In this document: positions 11,213-21,374 of the stretch, in pieces
Position numbering within the stretch: position 1 is the first letter of the stretch
Layout of the letters: each line of letters starts with the position of its first letter
Origin: Aegilops tauschii subsp. strangulata
Taxonomy: Eukaryota > Streptophyta > Magnoliopsida > Poales > Poaceae
Direction: 5' to 3'
NCBI RefSeq assembly: GCF_002575655.3
Contig: NC_053036.3
Span: 163,408,627-163,472,626, forward strand
DNA length: 64,000 nt
Made by a program: the position numbers and the translations under genes
Notes under the pieces: model-generated
Told to the model about the DNA's origin: nothing
Database searches by the model: none
What the model saw: only the letters and a program-made list of their open reading frames with translations

Positions 11213-12311
11213 TGAAAAGAAGATATATCTTGTTATTATTAGTGCTAACCATTCAGAACATGAAGAAGAAAGATTATTGAAAGTTCTAAGGAAGCACCGA
11301 GCTGCTATTTGATATACTCTTGATGATTTAAAGGGCATTAATCCCACTCTATGTTAGCAAAAAATTAATATGGAACCTGATGCTAAACCCGTTGTTGATC
11401 ACCAACGTCGGTTAAATCCAAAGATGAAAGAAGTGGTAAGAACGGAAATATTAGAACTTCTGGAGGCAGGTATAATCTATCCTATAGCTGATAGTAGATG
11501 GGTAAGTCTCATTCATTATGTTCCTAAGAAAGGAGGTATTACTGTTGTTCCTAATGATAAGAATGAACTTATTCCACAAAGAATTGTTACAGTCTATAGA
11601 ATGGTAATTGATTTTAGAAAATTAAACAAAGCAACTAGAAAAGAACGTTACCCTCTACCTTTTATTGATCAAATGCTAGAAAGATTATCTAAGCACACAC
11701 ATTTTTGCTTCCATGATGGATACTCTGGTTTTTCACAAATACCTGTTTCTCAAACTGATCAAGAAAAGACCACTTTTACTTGTCCCTTTGGAACTTATGC
11801 TTATAGACGTATGTCTTTTGGTTTTTTTGACAGGAAGACTGTAAGGGAACCCCCTACAGTATAATTGGTGAAACAAACCCAAACTGCAAGTACCATGCCT
11901 TGAAATGCCTTTTGGTTTATGCAATGCACCTGCCGCCTTTCAAAGATGTATGACTGCTATATTCTCTGACTTTTGTGAAAAGATTGTTGAGGTTTTCATG
12001 GATGACTTCTCTGTTTACGGGAAGTCTTTTGATGATTGTTTAAGCAATCTTGATTGAGTTTTGCAGAGATGCGAGAAAACAAATCTTGTCTTGAATTGGG
12101 AGAAATGCCACTTTATGGTTAATGAAGGTATTGTCTTGGGTCATAAAATTTCTAAAATAGGTATGGAAGTGGACAAAGCTATGGTTGATGCAATTGAGAA
12201 AATGCCATGTCCTAAAGATATCAAAGGTATTCGTAGTTTCCTAGTTCATGCTGGTTTCTATAGGAGATTTATCAAAGACTCTTCTAAAATTCTAGGCCTC
12301 TTACGAGTCTT
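11213..12311 (+). pseudogene. Reverse transcriptase of WHAM-like element, interrupted
   Basis: RT begins around 11370 (EPDAKPVVDHQRRLNP). The core includes VIDFRKLNKATRKERYPLPF and the FHDGYSGF block. After YRRM (11810) a 94-bp insertion splits the conserved PFGLCNAP block, which resumes at about 11905. The catalytic motif is V-F-M-D-D near 11994-12008. A TGA lies at about 12056, and the thumb continues 12061-12300, where another shift leads to RNase H. In-frame stops also occur near 11311 and 11356. Confidence 0.85.
11811..11918 (+). repeat. 94-bp insertion flanked by a 14-bp direct repeat, inside RT
   Basis: atgtcttttggttt (11811-11824) and atgccttttggttt (11905-11918) flank foreign sequence at an offset of 94 bp, which shifts the frame by one. 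The insert contains an imperfect hairpin (ctgtaaggg / cccctacag around 11838-11860). Confidence 0.75.
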
Positions 12312-12698
12312 TTGCAAAAGGATATTCCTTTTGTTTTTGATGATGATTGTTTAGAAGCCTTTGAAACTCTCAAGAAAGCTTTAATTTCTGCACCTATTGT
12401 TCAACCACCTGATTGTAATTTGCCTTTTGAAATTATGTGTGATGCTAGTGATTATGCTATTGGTGTTGTTCTAGGACAAAGAGGTGATAAGAAACTGAAT
12501 GTTATTCATTATGCTAGTAAAACTCTAGACAGTGCTCAAAGAAATTGTGCAACTACTAAAAAAGAATTCTTAGCAGTGGTGTTTGCTTGTGATAAATTTA
12601 GACCTTATATTGTTGATTCAAAAGTAATTGTTCACACCGATCATGCTGCTATTAAATATCTTATGGAAAAGAAAGATGCTAAACCTAGACTTATTTGA
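12312..12698 (+). pseudogene. RNase H domain of WHAM-like element
   Basis: Open frame with the LTR-element RNase H pattern: [15 protein letters not shown] (first Asp), [21 protein letters not shown] (Glu) and [11 protein letters not shown] (Asp). It ends at TGA 12696-12698; the same frame continues from 12708 into the RNase H tail and integrase. Confidence 0.85.
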
Positions 12699-14195
12699 TG
12701 GGTTCTCATGTTACAAGAATTTGATTTACATATCACTGATAGAAAAGGAGCTGAGAACCCCGTAGCTGATGACTTGTATTGGCTTGAAAATGTGCCTGAT
12801 GACCCACTACGTATTGATGATAATTTTCCTGATGAGCAGTTGGCTGCAATAAATGTTTCTCATAATACTCCTTGGTATGCTGACTATGCTAATTACATTG
12901 TTGCTAAATATTTACCACCTAGCTTTACTTACCAACAAAAGAAAAAAATCTTCTATGATTTAAGACATTGCTTTTGGGATGACCCATATCTTTATAAAGA
13001 AGGAGTGGATGGTATTATTAGATGTTGCGTACCTGAGCATGAACAGGGACAAATCCTACGGAAATGTCACTCCGAAGCTTACCGAGGGCATCATGCTGGA
13101 GATAGAACTGCTCACAAGGTATTGCAATCTGGATTTTATTGGCCTACTCTCTTCAAGGATGCCCGTAAGTACGTCTTACTTGTGATGAATGCCAAAGAAT
13201 AGGTAATATCGGTAAGTGTCAAGAAATGCCTATGACTTATTCACTTACTGTTGAACCATTTGATGTTTGGGGATTTGATTACATGGGACCTTTTCCTTCC
13301 TCTAATGGGTATACACATATTTTGGTTGCTGTTGATTATGTTACTAAATGGGTAGAAGCTATTCCAACCAATAGTGTTGATCACAAAACCTCTATTAAAA
13401 TGCTTAAGGAAGTTATTTTCCGAAGGTTTGGAGTTCCTAGATATTTAATGACTGATGGTGGTTCACACTTTATTCATGGTGCTTTCCGTAAAATGCTTGC
13501 CAAGTATGATGTTAACCATAGAATTGCATCACCCTATCATCCTCAGTCTAGTGGTCAAGTTGAGCTTAGTAATAGAGAAATAAAATTAATTTTGCAAAAG
13601 ACTGTTAATAGGTCCAGAAAGAATTGGTCTAAGAAATTAGATGATGCACTTTGGCCTTATAGAACAGCATATAAAAATCCTATGGGTATGTCTCCTTATA
13701 AAATGGTTTATGAAAAAGGTTGTCATTTGCCTCTTAAATTAGAACATAAAGCATATTGGACAATCAAAGAACTCAACTATGATTTCAAACTTGCCGGTGA
13801 AAAGAGGTTATTCGATATTAGCTCTTTAGATTAATGGAGAACCAAAGCTTATGAAAATGCAAAATTATTCAAAGAAAAAGTTAAAAGATGGGATGACAAG
13901 CCAAAAGCGTGAGTTTAAAGTCGGAGAATATGTTCTTTTTTACAAGTCTCATTTCAGATTCTTTGCGGGAAAACTCCTCTCAAAATGGGAAGGCCCATAT
14001 GTTATCGAGGATGTTTATCGGTCTGGAGCCATCAAAATAAATAATGCCGAAGGTACTAACCCGAAGGTTGTCAATGGGCAACGAAGAAAACATTATATCT
14101 CAGGTACGCCCATTAATATTGAAAGTAATATTATCCAAACTTTTACACCGGAAGAAAACATAAAAGAGTCCTTCCGGAACACTCTAGAATCATGA
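12699..14195 (+). pseudogene. Integrase of WHAM-like element, with frameshifts
   Basis: It starts with the RNase H tail (MLQEFDLHITDRKG), then the zinc-binding HHCC region (HSEAYRGHHAGDRTAHKVLQSGFYWP). A frameshift near 13170-13200 falls within the cysteine pair. The core 13226-13834 holds the D,D(35)E residues ([32 protein letters not shown]; the last Glu precedes leucine rather than alanine). A stop at 13832-13834 separates the C-terminal domain 13851-14195, which is frameshifted again after WDDKPK. It ends at TGA 14193-14195. Integrase would insert the cDNA into the chromosome. Confidence 0.87.
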
Positions 14196-14299
14196 AAATA
14201 AGAAGGTACATGATACGGTAAGTAAACGGACTTTGAAAAATTCGCAAAAATATTTTTTGTCAGTTTTGGAATATTTAGAAAAATAGGAAAAATAGGAAA

Positions 14300-14530
14300 C
14301 TTCCAGGAAGCGTACCCTGGTGGGCGCAAGACCCCAGGGCGCGCCAGGCTTCCCTGGCACGCCCAGGTGGGTTGTGCCCACCTAGGACACCTTCCGGACT
14401 CCGTTTTCTACAGTTTGCTTGTCCTCCAAGATAAAAAATCTATATATACTCCCGGAACCTGTTGACCACCATATTTCGGAGAAATCCTTTGTTCTCTTTT
14501 CTTGTTGTTTTCTCTCATATCCCATCTACC
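14300..14530 (+). promoter_or_regulatory. LTR-like GC-rich segment and TATA box ahead of the extra 3' ORF
   Basis: Bases about 14318-14392 resemble the GC-rich near-palindromic block of this element's own LTR (compare 7995-8090; both carry the gcgcgccagg...ggtgggttgtg pattern). A TATATATA stretch at 14441-14448 precedes the ATG at 14531 by about 80 bp. This suggests an internal promoter for a subgenomic transcript; inferred from sequence only. Confidence 0.5.
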
Positions 14531-14986
14531 ATGGCCGCTTCAAGCTCCTCCAAGGACAAGTTCTTCAAGAACGTCATCAACCCATATCTGCGGGAGGTGG
14601 TGCAGCACCCTCAAACCATCCAGATGCATGGGGGAGTGCTGCACATCCGCGATGTGCAAGGACCCAAGGGGACGGGAACCGTGGAGGCTAGGCTTGAAGC
14701 TATGGAGTAGGAAGTCTTCCGGTGCAAGGGGATGGTGGAGCGTGGGCTCAATGCCAATCACCTCATGATCACGGACCTTTCCCATGATCTCAAGGTGTAT
14801 GGCAAGCCCATGAAGGACATCGTCTTCACCCTCAACGAGCAGACCAACTTTCTCCAAAGCCAGATCTATGATCTTCAAAACCAAGTCTTTGAATATGAGG
14901 TGAGGTTTAAAGGTATGAGTTTGGCTGCAAGTTGCAGGACCCGTGAGACTCATTCTTCCTCATACGATGGTGGACCTCTGCCATAG
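14531..14986 (+). pseudogene. Extra 3' ORF of the WHAM-like element (position of Athila env-like ORF)
   Basis: One frame runs from ATG 14531 (MAASSSSKDKFFKNV) to TAG at 14984-14986, with an in-frame TAG at 14708-14710 where CAG would keep it open. The product is about 150 residues, hydrophilic, with a predicted coiled coil in the second half (LNEQTNFLQSQIYDLQNQVFEYE). I see no signal peptide or transmembrane segment, so nothing supports a membrane envelope role despite the position. It lies between pol and the 3' LTR. Function unknown. Confidence 0.6.
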
Positions 14987-16602
14987 AAACCCGAGGACAA
15001 GATCTCTTCTTCATCACCACCACCATCATCTTGATCACCAAAGGAAAACTGAGAATCGGGTATGGGCACTCCCCTTGGCTTTCGCCAAGCTTAGGGGAGG
15101 TGCCCCAGTATCGTATCATCCCACTATCTTTTTGCCCTTACTTATCTTAGTTCGATCTTTTGCTTTAGTTGAATAAAAGTTTAGTTTGATCCTTTCTTTT
15201 TAAGAGCTTGCTTATTGATCTATCCTTGTAATCGTGTGCAAGATATATAATAAAGTTTAGTTTGAGTTTTTGCTTTCTTTACTTTCATGTTGCAATAAAA
15301 AGAAAGGAAATAAATCAAGAAGATCATATACTAATCTTATGGTAGGTGATGGCACCACATAAGAAAAAGTATAAGTAGAAATTTTATTAGGGATTGACAA
15401 ACATAGCATTAGTCAATGATGCAACTCATGAAAGAATTAATAAGGGGAGAAAAGATTCACATATAAATACACTATCCTAGAAATGTTTTGTGATTGTGAA
15501 CCCCATAAAAATATTATATGCCAAAATTGTTGACGTTGGACAAGGAAGACAACTTAATGATTTAAGTTTGTTCATATTCACGTAGAAGTCATATTGTCAT
15601 ATATCCTTTAACGTGTGGTGCTTGCCCCCTATCCTTGCTAGCCAAAAATTCCGCACTAAGTAGAGATACTATCTGTGCATCCAAAAACCCTTAAATCTAA
15701 ATCTTTTTCTAAGTGTCCACCATACCTACCTAGGGATTGAGCAAGATCCCTCAAGTAAGTTGTCATCAGTGCAAAAAGGCAATAAACATTGCTTCTAAAT
15801 GTGTGAGATCATTTAGTGTAAGAGAAAATTGAGCGTTGCACAAACTTGTGATGGTGAAGAATAAAAGCGACAGACTGCATAATAAAGGTCGCTATCACAA
15901 GGGGCACTGCAACATGACGTTCTTTTGCGCTAAGGGGTTGAGCATACAAACAAATAAGCGCATGGCAACCTCTACTTCCCTCTGTGAAGGGCCTATCTTT
16001 TACTTTTATGTATTTACTTTTATGCAAAGAGTCAAAGTTTTCTCTCTATTCCTTTTTATTTTTTCCTTTGGCAAGCATCATGTGGTGAGGAAAGATCTAG
16101 CACATATGTCTAGTTGAATATGGGTAGCATGAGTTATTATTGTTGACATCACCCTTGAGGTGAATACGTTGGGAGGCGAAACTATAAGCCCCTATCTTTC
16201 TATGTATCCGGTTGAAACGTTTTTCTCATGTGTATGTGGTGAGTGTTAGCAATCATAGAAGACTATATGATGGTTGAGTATGTGGACTTGCCTAAAGGCT
16301 CCGATACGTGACCCTTCCTGAAAAGATGATGAATTGTAGTTGCAAAGTTGACTGAGAACATAGTTTGTTGGTTTTTAATAGAGTTTTTTCTTTATACTTC
16401 GATTGTGTGACGAACTGTTACTTATTCATGAGAAGTATATGATAAAAGCTATATGACAAAAGCCTTATGTTTAATTTTGTTGCTGTTATAATAATGAACA
16501 TGATGCTTCTATGTCCATATTTTGTTTTTATCAACACCTCTCTCTCTAAGCATGTGGACATGTTTTTCGATTTCGGTTTTCGCTCGAGGACAAGTGAGGT
16601 CT
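14987..16602 (+). other. Untranslated 3' region of the WHAM-like element
   Basis: AT-rich sequence without a convincing ORF, lying between the extra 3' ORF and the PPT. I see no second element inside it. Confidence 0.6.
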
Positions 16603-16616
16603 GAGCTTGGGGGAGT
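16603..16616 (+). other. Polypurine tract of the WHAM-like element
   Basis: gagcttgggggagt lies immediately before the 3' LTR, the same motif as in the Fatima-like element at 24124-24137 (opposite strand). Confidence 0.9.
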
Positions 16617-18096
16617 TGATACGCCAATTTTGCATCATGTTTTCCTACTGTTATTTATGATGTTTTATCCATAATAATGCTTTTTGGAGTAATTCTAATG
16701 CCTTTTCTCTCATAATAAGCAAGGTATACACAAGGAGGGAGAATTCCGGCAGCTGGAAATCTGAACCTGGAAAAGCTACGTCAGGCCACCTATTCTGCAC
16801 AACTCCAAACAAGCTGAAACTTCACGGAGATTTTTTGTCAAATATATTATGAATGTTGGAGCAAATAACTACCAGAGGGGGCCCACCAGGTGGGCACAAC
16901 CCACCTGGGCGTGCCAGGGAGCCCAGGCCCACCTCCGGTACCCGTCTTCTGGTATATACGTCATTTTGACCTAGAAAAAAAAGGAGAGGACTTTTGGGAT
17001 GGAGCGCCGCCGTCTCGGGGCGAGACTTGGGCAGGAGCACTTTTGCCCTCCAGCGGAGTGATTCCGCTAGGGAAACTTCCCTCCCAGAGGGGGAAATCAT
17101 CGTCGTCTTCATCACCAACAACTCTCCCATCTTGGGGAGGGCAATCTCCATCAAAATCTTCAACAACACCATCTCATCTCAAACCCTAGTTCATCTCTTG
17201 TGTTCAATCTTGTTACCGGAACTATAAATTGGTGCTTGTGGGTGACTAGTAGTGTTGATTACATCTTGTAGTTGATTACTATATTGGTATTTGGTGGAAG
17301 ATTATATGTTCAGATCCAATATGCTATTTAATACACCTCTGATCTTGAGCATGATTATCATTTGTGAATAGTTACTTTGGTTCTTGAGGTCACGGGATAA
17401 ATCATGTTGCAAGTAATCATGGCAACTTGATATGTGTTCGATATTTTGATAGTATGTATGTTGTGATTCCCTTAGTGGTGTCATGTGAATGTCTACTACA
17501 TGACACTTCACCATATTTGGGCCTAAGAGAATGCATTGTGGAGTAGCAATTAGATGATGGGTTGCGAGAGTGATAGAAGCTTAAACCCCAGTTTATGCGC
17601 TATTCCGTAAGGGACCGATTGGATCCAAAAGTTTAATGCTATGGTTAGAATTTATTCTTAATATATTTTGTGGATGCTTGTGGGAGGGTTAATCATAAGT
17701 AGGAGGTTTGTTCAAGTAAGAACAACACCTAAGCATCGGTCCACCCACATATCAAATTATCAAAGTAGCGAACACAAATCGAATCAACATGGTGAAAGTG
17801 ACTAGATGAAATTCCTGTGTACACTCAAGAACGCTTTGCTTATCATAGGAGACAGTTTTGGCATGTACTTTGCCTCAAAAGGATTGGGCTACCTTGCTGC
17901 ACTTTTGTTACTACTATCGTTACTTGCCCATTACAAATTATATTGCTAACAAACTACTCTGCTACTTACAATTTCAGCACTTGCAGACATTACCTTGGTG
18001 AAAACCACTTGTCATTTCCTTCCGCTCCTCATTGGGTTCGACACTATTACTTATGGAAAATAGCTACAATTGATCCCCTATACTTGTGGGTCATCA
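16617..18096 (+). repeat. 3' LTR of WHAM-like element (1,480 bp)
   Basis: It starts TGATACGCC and ends TGGGTCATCA. Compared with the 5' LTR it has several deletions, for example in the gcgcgcc block near 16925 and near 17665 and 17768. This accounts for the 65-bp length difference and indicates an old insertion. Confidence 0.9.
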
Positions 18097-18101
18097 GGGG
18101 A
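18097..18101 (+). repeat. Right target-site duplication of the WHAM-like element
   Basis: gggga, partner of ggaga at 7733-7737 (4/5 identical). Confidence 0.65.
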
Positions 18102-18359
18102 TCGAAATGGGGGTGGAAGAATGGGCTAGAGAGGAGGTGTGGTTTTGGGGCAGTGGTGACCGGCCGGCAAGTAGCTGGCGTGGGCTGAGCAGCGAAGGTT
18201 CCGGTGGGAATAGTGGTTCCGATGACGACCGGTCAATCGGTTTTGACTGTGCAGAGTTTGAAAAGCCGGACGGCTGGAGCCTGGACAGTTGTGGGGTGGG
18301 ATGGGACCAAAGTTTCAGAGTTTCACGTGGCAGACGTCCGGACCTCCCGACCATTGCTG

Positions 18360-18515
18360 TCGAGGATGAGGCGGTGACTTCACATATCTCAAGATGATAT
18401 GCTAGCTCAGTCTCTCGAAGGTGCTCATAGGGGTAGGGTGTGCGTGTGTGCGTTCATAGGGCTAAGTGTATGCATGCATGTATGAGCGCTTGCGTATGTA
18501 CCGTGTTAAAAAAAG
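18360..18515 (+). mobile_element. Probable 3' tail of a non-LTR (LINE-like) retrotransposon
   Basis: The string around gctcagtctctcgaaggtgc, followed by gtgtgcgtgtgtgcgttcatag and a gtgttaaaaaaa tail, resembles a 3' end I recall recurring in wheat DNA before short poly-A tracts. No endonuclease or RT reading frame is present, so it would be a strongly 5'-truncated copy; its left end is unclear. Assignment is from memory of the tail only. Confidence 0.4.
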
Positions 18516-18889
18516 GAGTACTCAGAAGTATGCAAGGTCATAAGGAACGGACGGTGTACATCACTCTTTTCGCGTTCACGTTGCACCCCGGCACGGTGGA
18601 CCTTGCATGTCGCTCACCGAATGGAACACGCTTCGTTTGCATTTTCGCTTGTTTGTGGGACCACAGTTGAGAGCAAACCGATGGCTCAACTTATGAACTC
18701 CCCCTCCCCTGCCCGCGTCGGCTGAATTTACTACTCCACTCCACCGATACTACTACTCCTACTACTATTTGGACAGGGAGCTTAAAAAAAGTTGTACTAT
18801 TGGACTGGCTATACGTGGCAAAATCCTAGTAGCAAGAACGCGAGAACAAGCATTCACGCGTTTGAACACAAATTGAAAACCATTTTTGT
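18516..18889. other. Unassigned low-copy DNA
   Basis: I see no gene. Bases 18575-18665 are a diverged relative of 21200-21300 (shared gttgcacccc..., tgtcgctcacc.., ggaacacgcttcg.. strings), suggesting an old duplication. A tac-tac-tac imperfect run lies at 18728-18768. Confidence 0.4.
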
Positions 18890-19038
18890 TTGAATACAAA
18901 TCTAGGAGTACGTACGAATCTAACAATATTGATTGGGCGTTGTTGAATGTTGATACTTTTTCTGTAAGTTTGATCAAAGTAGAGATAGTTTGACTACACA
19001 CAAAACTTATATGTAAACTAAAAAAGATCGGAGGGAGT
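18890..19038. mobile_element. Truncated Stowaway-like MITE
   Basis: The right end agatcggagggagt matches the Stowaway terminal inverted repeat (CTCCCTCCG... reversed). The preceding tttgatcaaagt...agtttgact...ttatatgtaaactaaaa block has the internal layout of the Triticeae elements in which one arm codes TTTGGTCAAACTTT. No matching left terminal repeat is found, so only one arm remains. Confidence 0.55.
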
Positions 19039-19273
19039 TTATTGTATGTTCAAAAGCGAAACGAACATTGAATACCCTTTATATATGATTTGATGATGCT
19101 ATGATCACCAGTTCAAAAATTTGAATCCTCCTTAGGTTGATTTCTAATTTTTGAAAAAAATTAGGGATTCAAATACCATGTGTCTTCTTATGCATAAAAC
19201 ATTCTTTCCTTTGACGCACCATCTCTGTGTATCACACATGCACCCACTCATTCTCTCACGGGTTCATCTCGGG

Positions 19274-19332
19274 GTCTCTCTCTCTCCCTCTCCCTCTCTC
19301 TCTCTCTCTCTCGCATGCGCGCACACACACAC
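19274..19332. repeat. (CT)n followed by (CA)n microsatellite
   Basis: A compound CT tract (19274-19312) runs through gcatgcgcg into a CA tract (19319-19332). Confidence 0.95.
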
Positions 19333-19922
19333 CTAATGGATCTCGAGGTATCGAGATTGTATCTCGCTTGCCAGGTCGCTCTTTGACACACACCTAGATC
19401 AATCTACCATGCATTAATTGTAACCAAGCCTTTCATATATCTTTTTTTAAGCGTACATTCATCATTCTGCCAAGGGTGGCACTACCGTTGTGGCACGACC
19501 AGCAGATCAAGACTCGGCTCGTCGAGGATGCACGGGGCACCAAAGTGCGCGCACGCCACGATGCGTCCATGGAGTGTTCTAGCGCGGCCAACTGCATCCC
19601 CAGGACCTGAGACCATACCAAGTCGTCTTGCTTTTTCAATGACATGTGGGATCGCATGTGAGAAAAGGGCATCTCCAACGTTGCCACGCCCGCAGCTGGC
19701 TACCCTGGCCCACACAAAACCCTCGTCCCTCGCGCAGTCGTGCGCGTGCGTTCCCAACCGGCGCCAGCTGCGCGCATTCATGTCGTCCATTTGTATGCCA
19801 TCATTAAGTAGACTCGCTGCCCGAGTAACCAACTCTGGCGACTTAGACGCACCCGGTCGCTTGGCCTCACCGGAATGCGCTACTTAAAGCGGCAACGCCC
19901 AGCTAACCTCCTACCTGACACC
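19333..19922. other. GC-rich promoter-like flank without a recognisable gene
   Basis: Sequence rises in GC from about 19480. It includes tacttaaagcgg (19881-19892), which could be a degenerate core promoter for the decayed ORF at 19923. Overlapping ORFs on both strands (19482-19887) are compositional. No known family is visible. Confidence 0.35.
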
Positions 19923-20237
19923 ACATCCACCGTGACCGCGAGCGGGAACGCTCTGTGGGAGAGCTTGTCTTCGGGGTTGAAGCTCGAGGTCGCCGCCCTC
20001 GCTCAACTCGCCGCTCGCAACGCAATACTAGCGTAGTCGGACGCGGACGCGACCGCACAAGCGGTGGCCGCGCTGGCGGCCGATGCCAAGAGCACCGCCA
20101 GCCACGCATCCTACTTGCCGCCGTCCAATGTTTGGTGCGCATGTGGCAGGTGAAGCGACGGACCGTCCACGTCCATCATCATCGACCTCACGTCCACCGA
20201 CACCGCCGAGGTCGGGGACTCCTCCGAGGATGAGTAG
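19923..20237 (+). pseudogene. Decayed alanine-rich ORF, function unknown
   Basis: A plus-strand frame of 105 codons ends at TAG 20235-20237 with two internal stops (TAG near 20037, TGA near 20148). The product would be rich in Ala, Asp and Ser, with a segment resembling a coiled coil and an acidic tail (D-L-T-S-T-D-T-A-E-V-G-D-S-S-E-D-E) of the sort seen at nuclear protein C-termini. No ATG is present at the plausible start; a GTG stands at 19932. The AT-rich sequence after it (20430-20560) looks like a 3' UTR. Could be a captured gene piece or a transposon ORF. Confidence 0.4.
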
Positions 20238-21369
20238 GGCATGGGAGGCGGCAGAGCATGGTGTGCCAACTGGCCGTCCGTCTCCCGTGTTCCACTCTTC
20301 CTCCCCGAAGACCACACTTTCACTTCACGGATCTTGAACCCCACTGCCATTCATGGAGATGACAGATGGAATAAGTCGTTGCCGATGCGGAAGTACAAAT
20401 GAAAGTGGACGTCGGTCGCCGCCGTAGGATATGTTTAGGGTCGGGTTTCTTTTCTTTTTCTGTCCTATAAAAGTTCGAAATGCAATGAAAATCTGCCGTT
20501 TATTGCATGAATCTCGTCCGGTGTATATGAACTATCACAATAATAGTAAGATATATTGTATTACTAGCAAGATGTCCTTGCGTTGCACGGAACATCAAGA
20601 TGCATTTATATGAGTAGTTTATCTTGTGGCAGATAAGGATGAATGAGGGAAGGCCTTATCTGCAAATGTGGAGAGGGGTGCATGTATGTTTTCGCAAAAT
20701 TGCCACAGTTTCCTTCGTATCCATCAGATATAGATCGGATGGCCTATATTGCAAGATCACCAACTATGTTTTTTATAAGAGTAGAGAAAATCTATTGAAT
20801 GATGATTCTAATCATATTTACTTGGTATTGTGGTTGTCGTTGTTTTGTGTGTATAAACTTGGTCTAAGTTTAGAAGATTTGACACGAGACAAAGCTAACA
20901 TGTGAAGTAAATAAACACATAGGGTCTACATACACAATTTATCTTAGGCACTCCAATAGTACGTCAATTACACATTCACGCATTTCACATCTTTCTCTCG
21001 CTCTGTCTACCAAACATACTAAGCCCTGTCCTAAAAAAATTTCCTAAAAAAACCAACTAAGCCAACCTCCCAGCATATCACGCGGGAAAAGACCCGGCCA
21101 CGCCATTTTAGTCGGGATTACCGGATTACTAGTAGTATCGATGGATCGCGCGAAGCACCAAGTTTAAAAAGAAAAAGGTGGTACACTCACAACACGCCTG
21201 TCGCGGTCGCATTGCACCCCTCACATGGTTGGTCCTGCACATGGCTCACCCTAACGGAACGCGCTTCGGCTTGCCTCTTCACTGACACATGGGACCGCAT
21301 TTGGAGAACACGACCATGCGCCAAACTCCCCTGCCACCGCGCGAAAATTCCCCCCAAATCCCAAATTCA
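20238..21369. other. AT-rich unassigned DNA with one more Stowaway-like arm
   Basis: No gene is seen. Around 20855-20915 the order aaacttggtctaagttt, gacaaagctaacatg, gaagtaaataaac matches the right arm of Stowaway-type MITEs but lacks the terminal ggagggag. Around 20563-20592 the phrase actagcaagatgtccttgcg followed by ttgcacgga resembles a terminus I recall in grass DNA elements. Bases 21175-21300 resemble 18545-18665. Confidence 0.35.
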
Positions 21370-21374
21370 ACTGC
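21370..21374 (+). repeat. Left target-site duplication of first Tat-lineage element
   Basis: actgc, identical to 56628-56632. Confidence 0.9.

Larger units (their letters stand above)
7738..18096 (+). mobile_element. WHAM-like Gypsy retrotransposon, Athila lineage, complete but inactive
   Basis: It has two LTRs (7738-9282 and 16617-18096), an Asp-tRNA-type PBS, gag, protease, RT, RNase H and integrase in Gypsy order, an extra ORF after pol, and a PPT. The 5-bp duplication differs at one base and the LTRs differ by several indels, so it is old. The coding region carries many frameshifts, stops and a 94-bp insertion. The LTR start (TGATAC[AG][TC]C then CATTTTGCATCATG-like) resembles wheat WHAM; the name is from memory. 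Confidence 0.88.
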
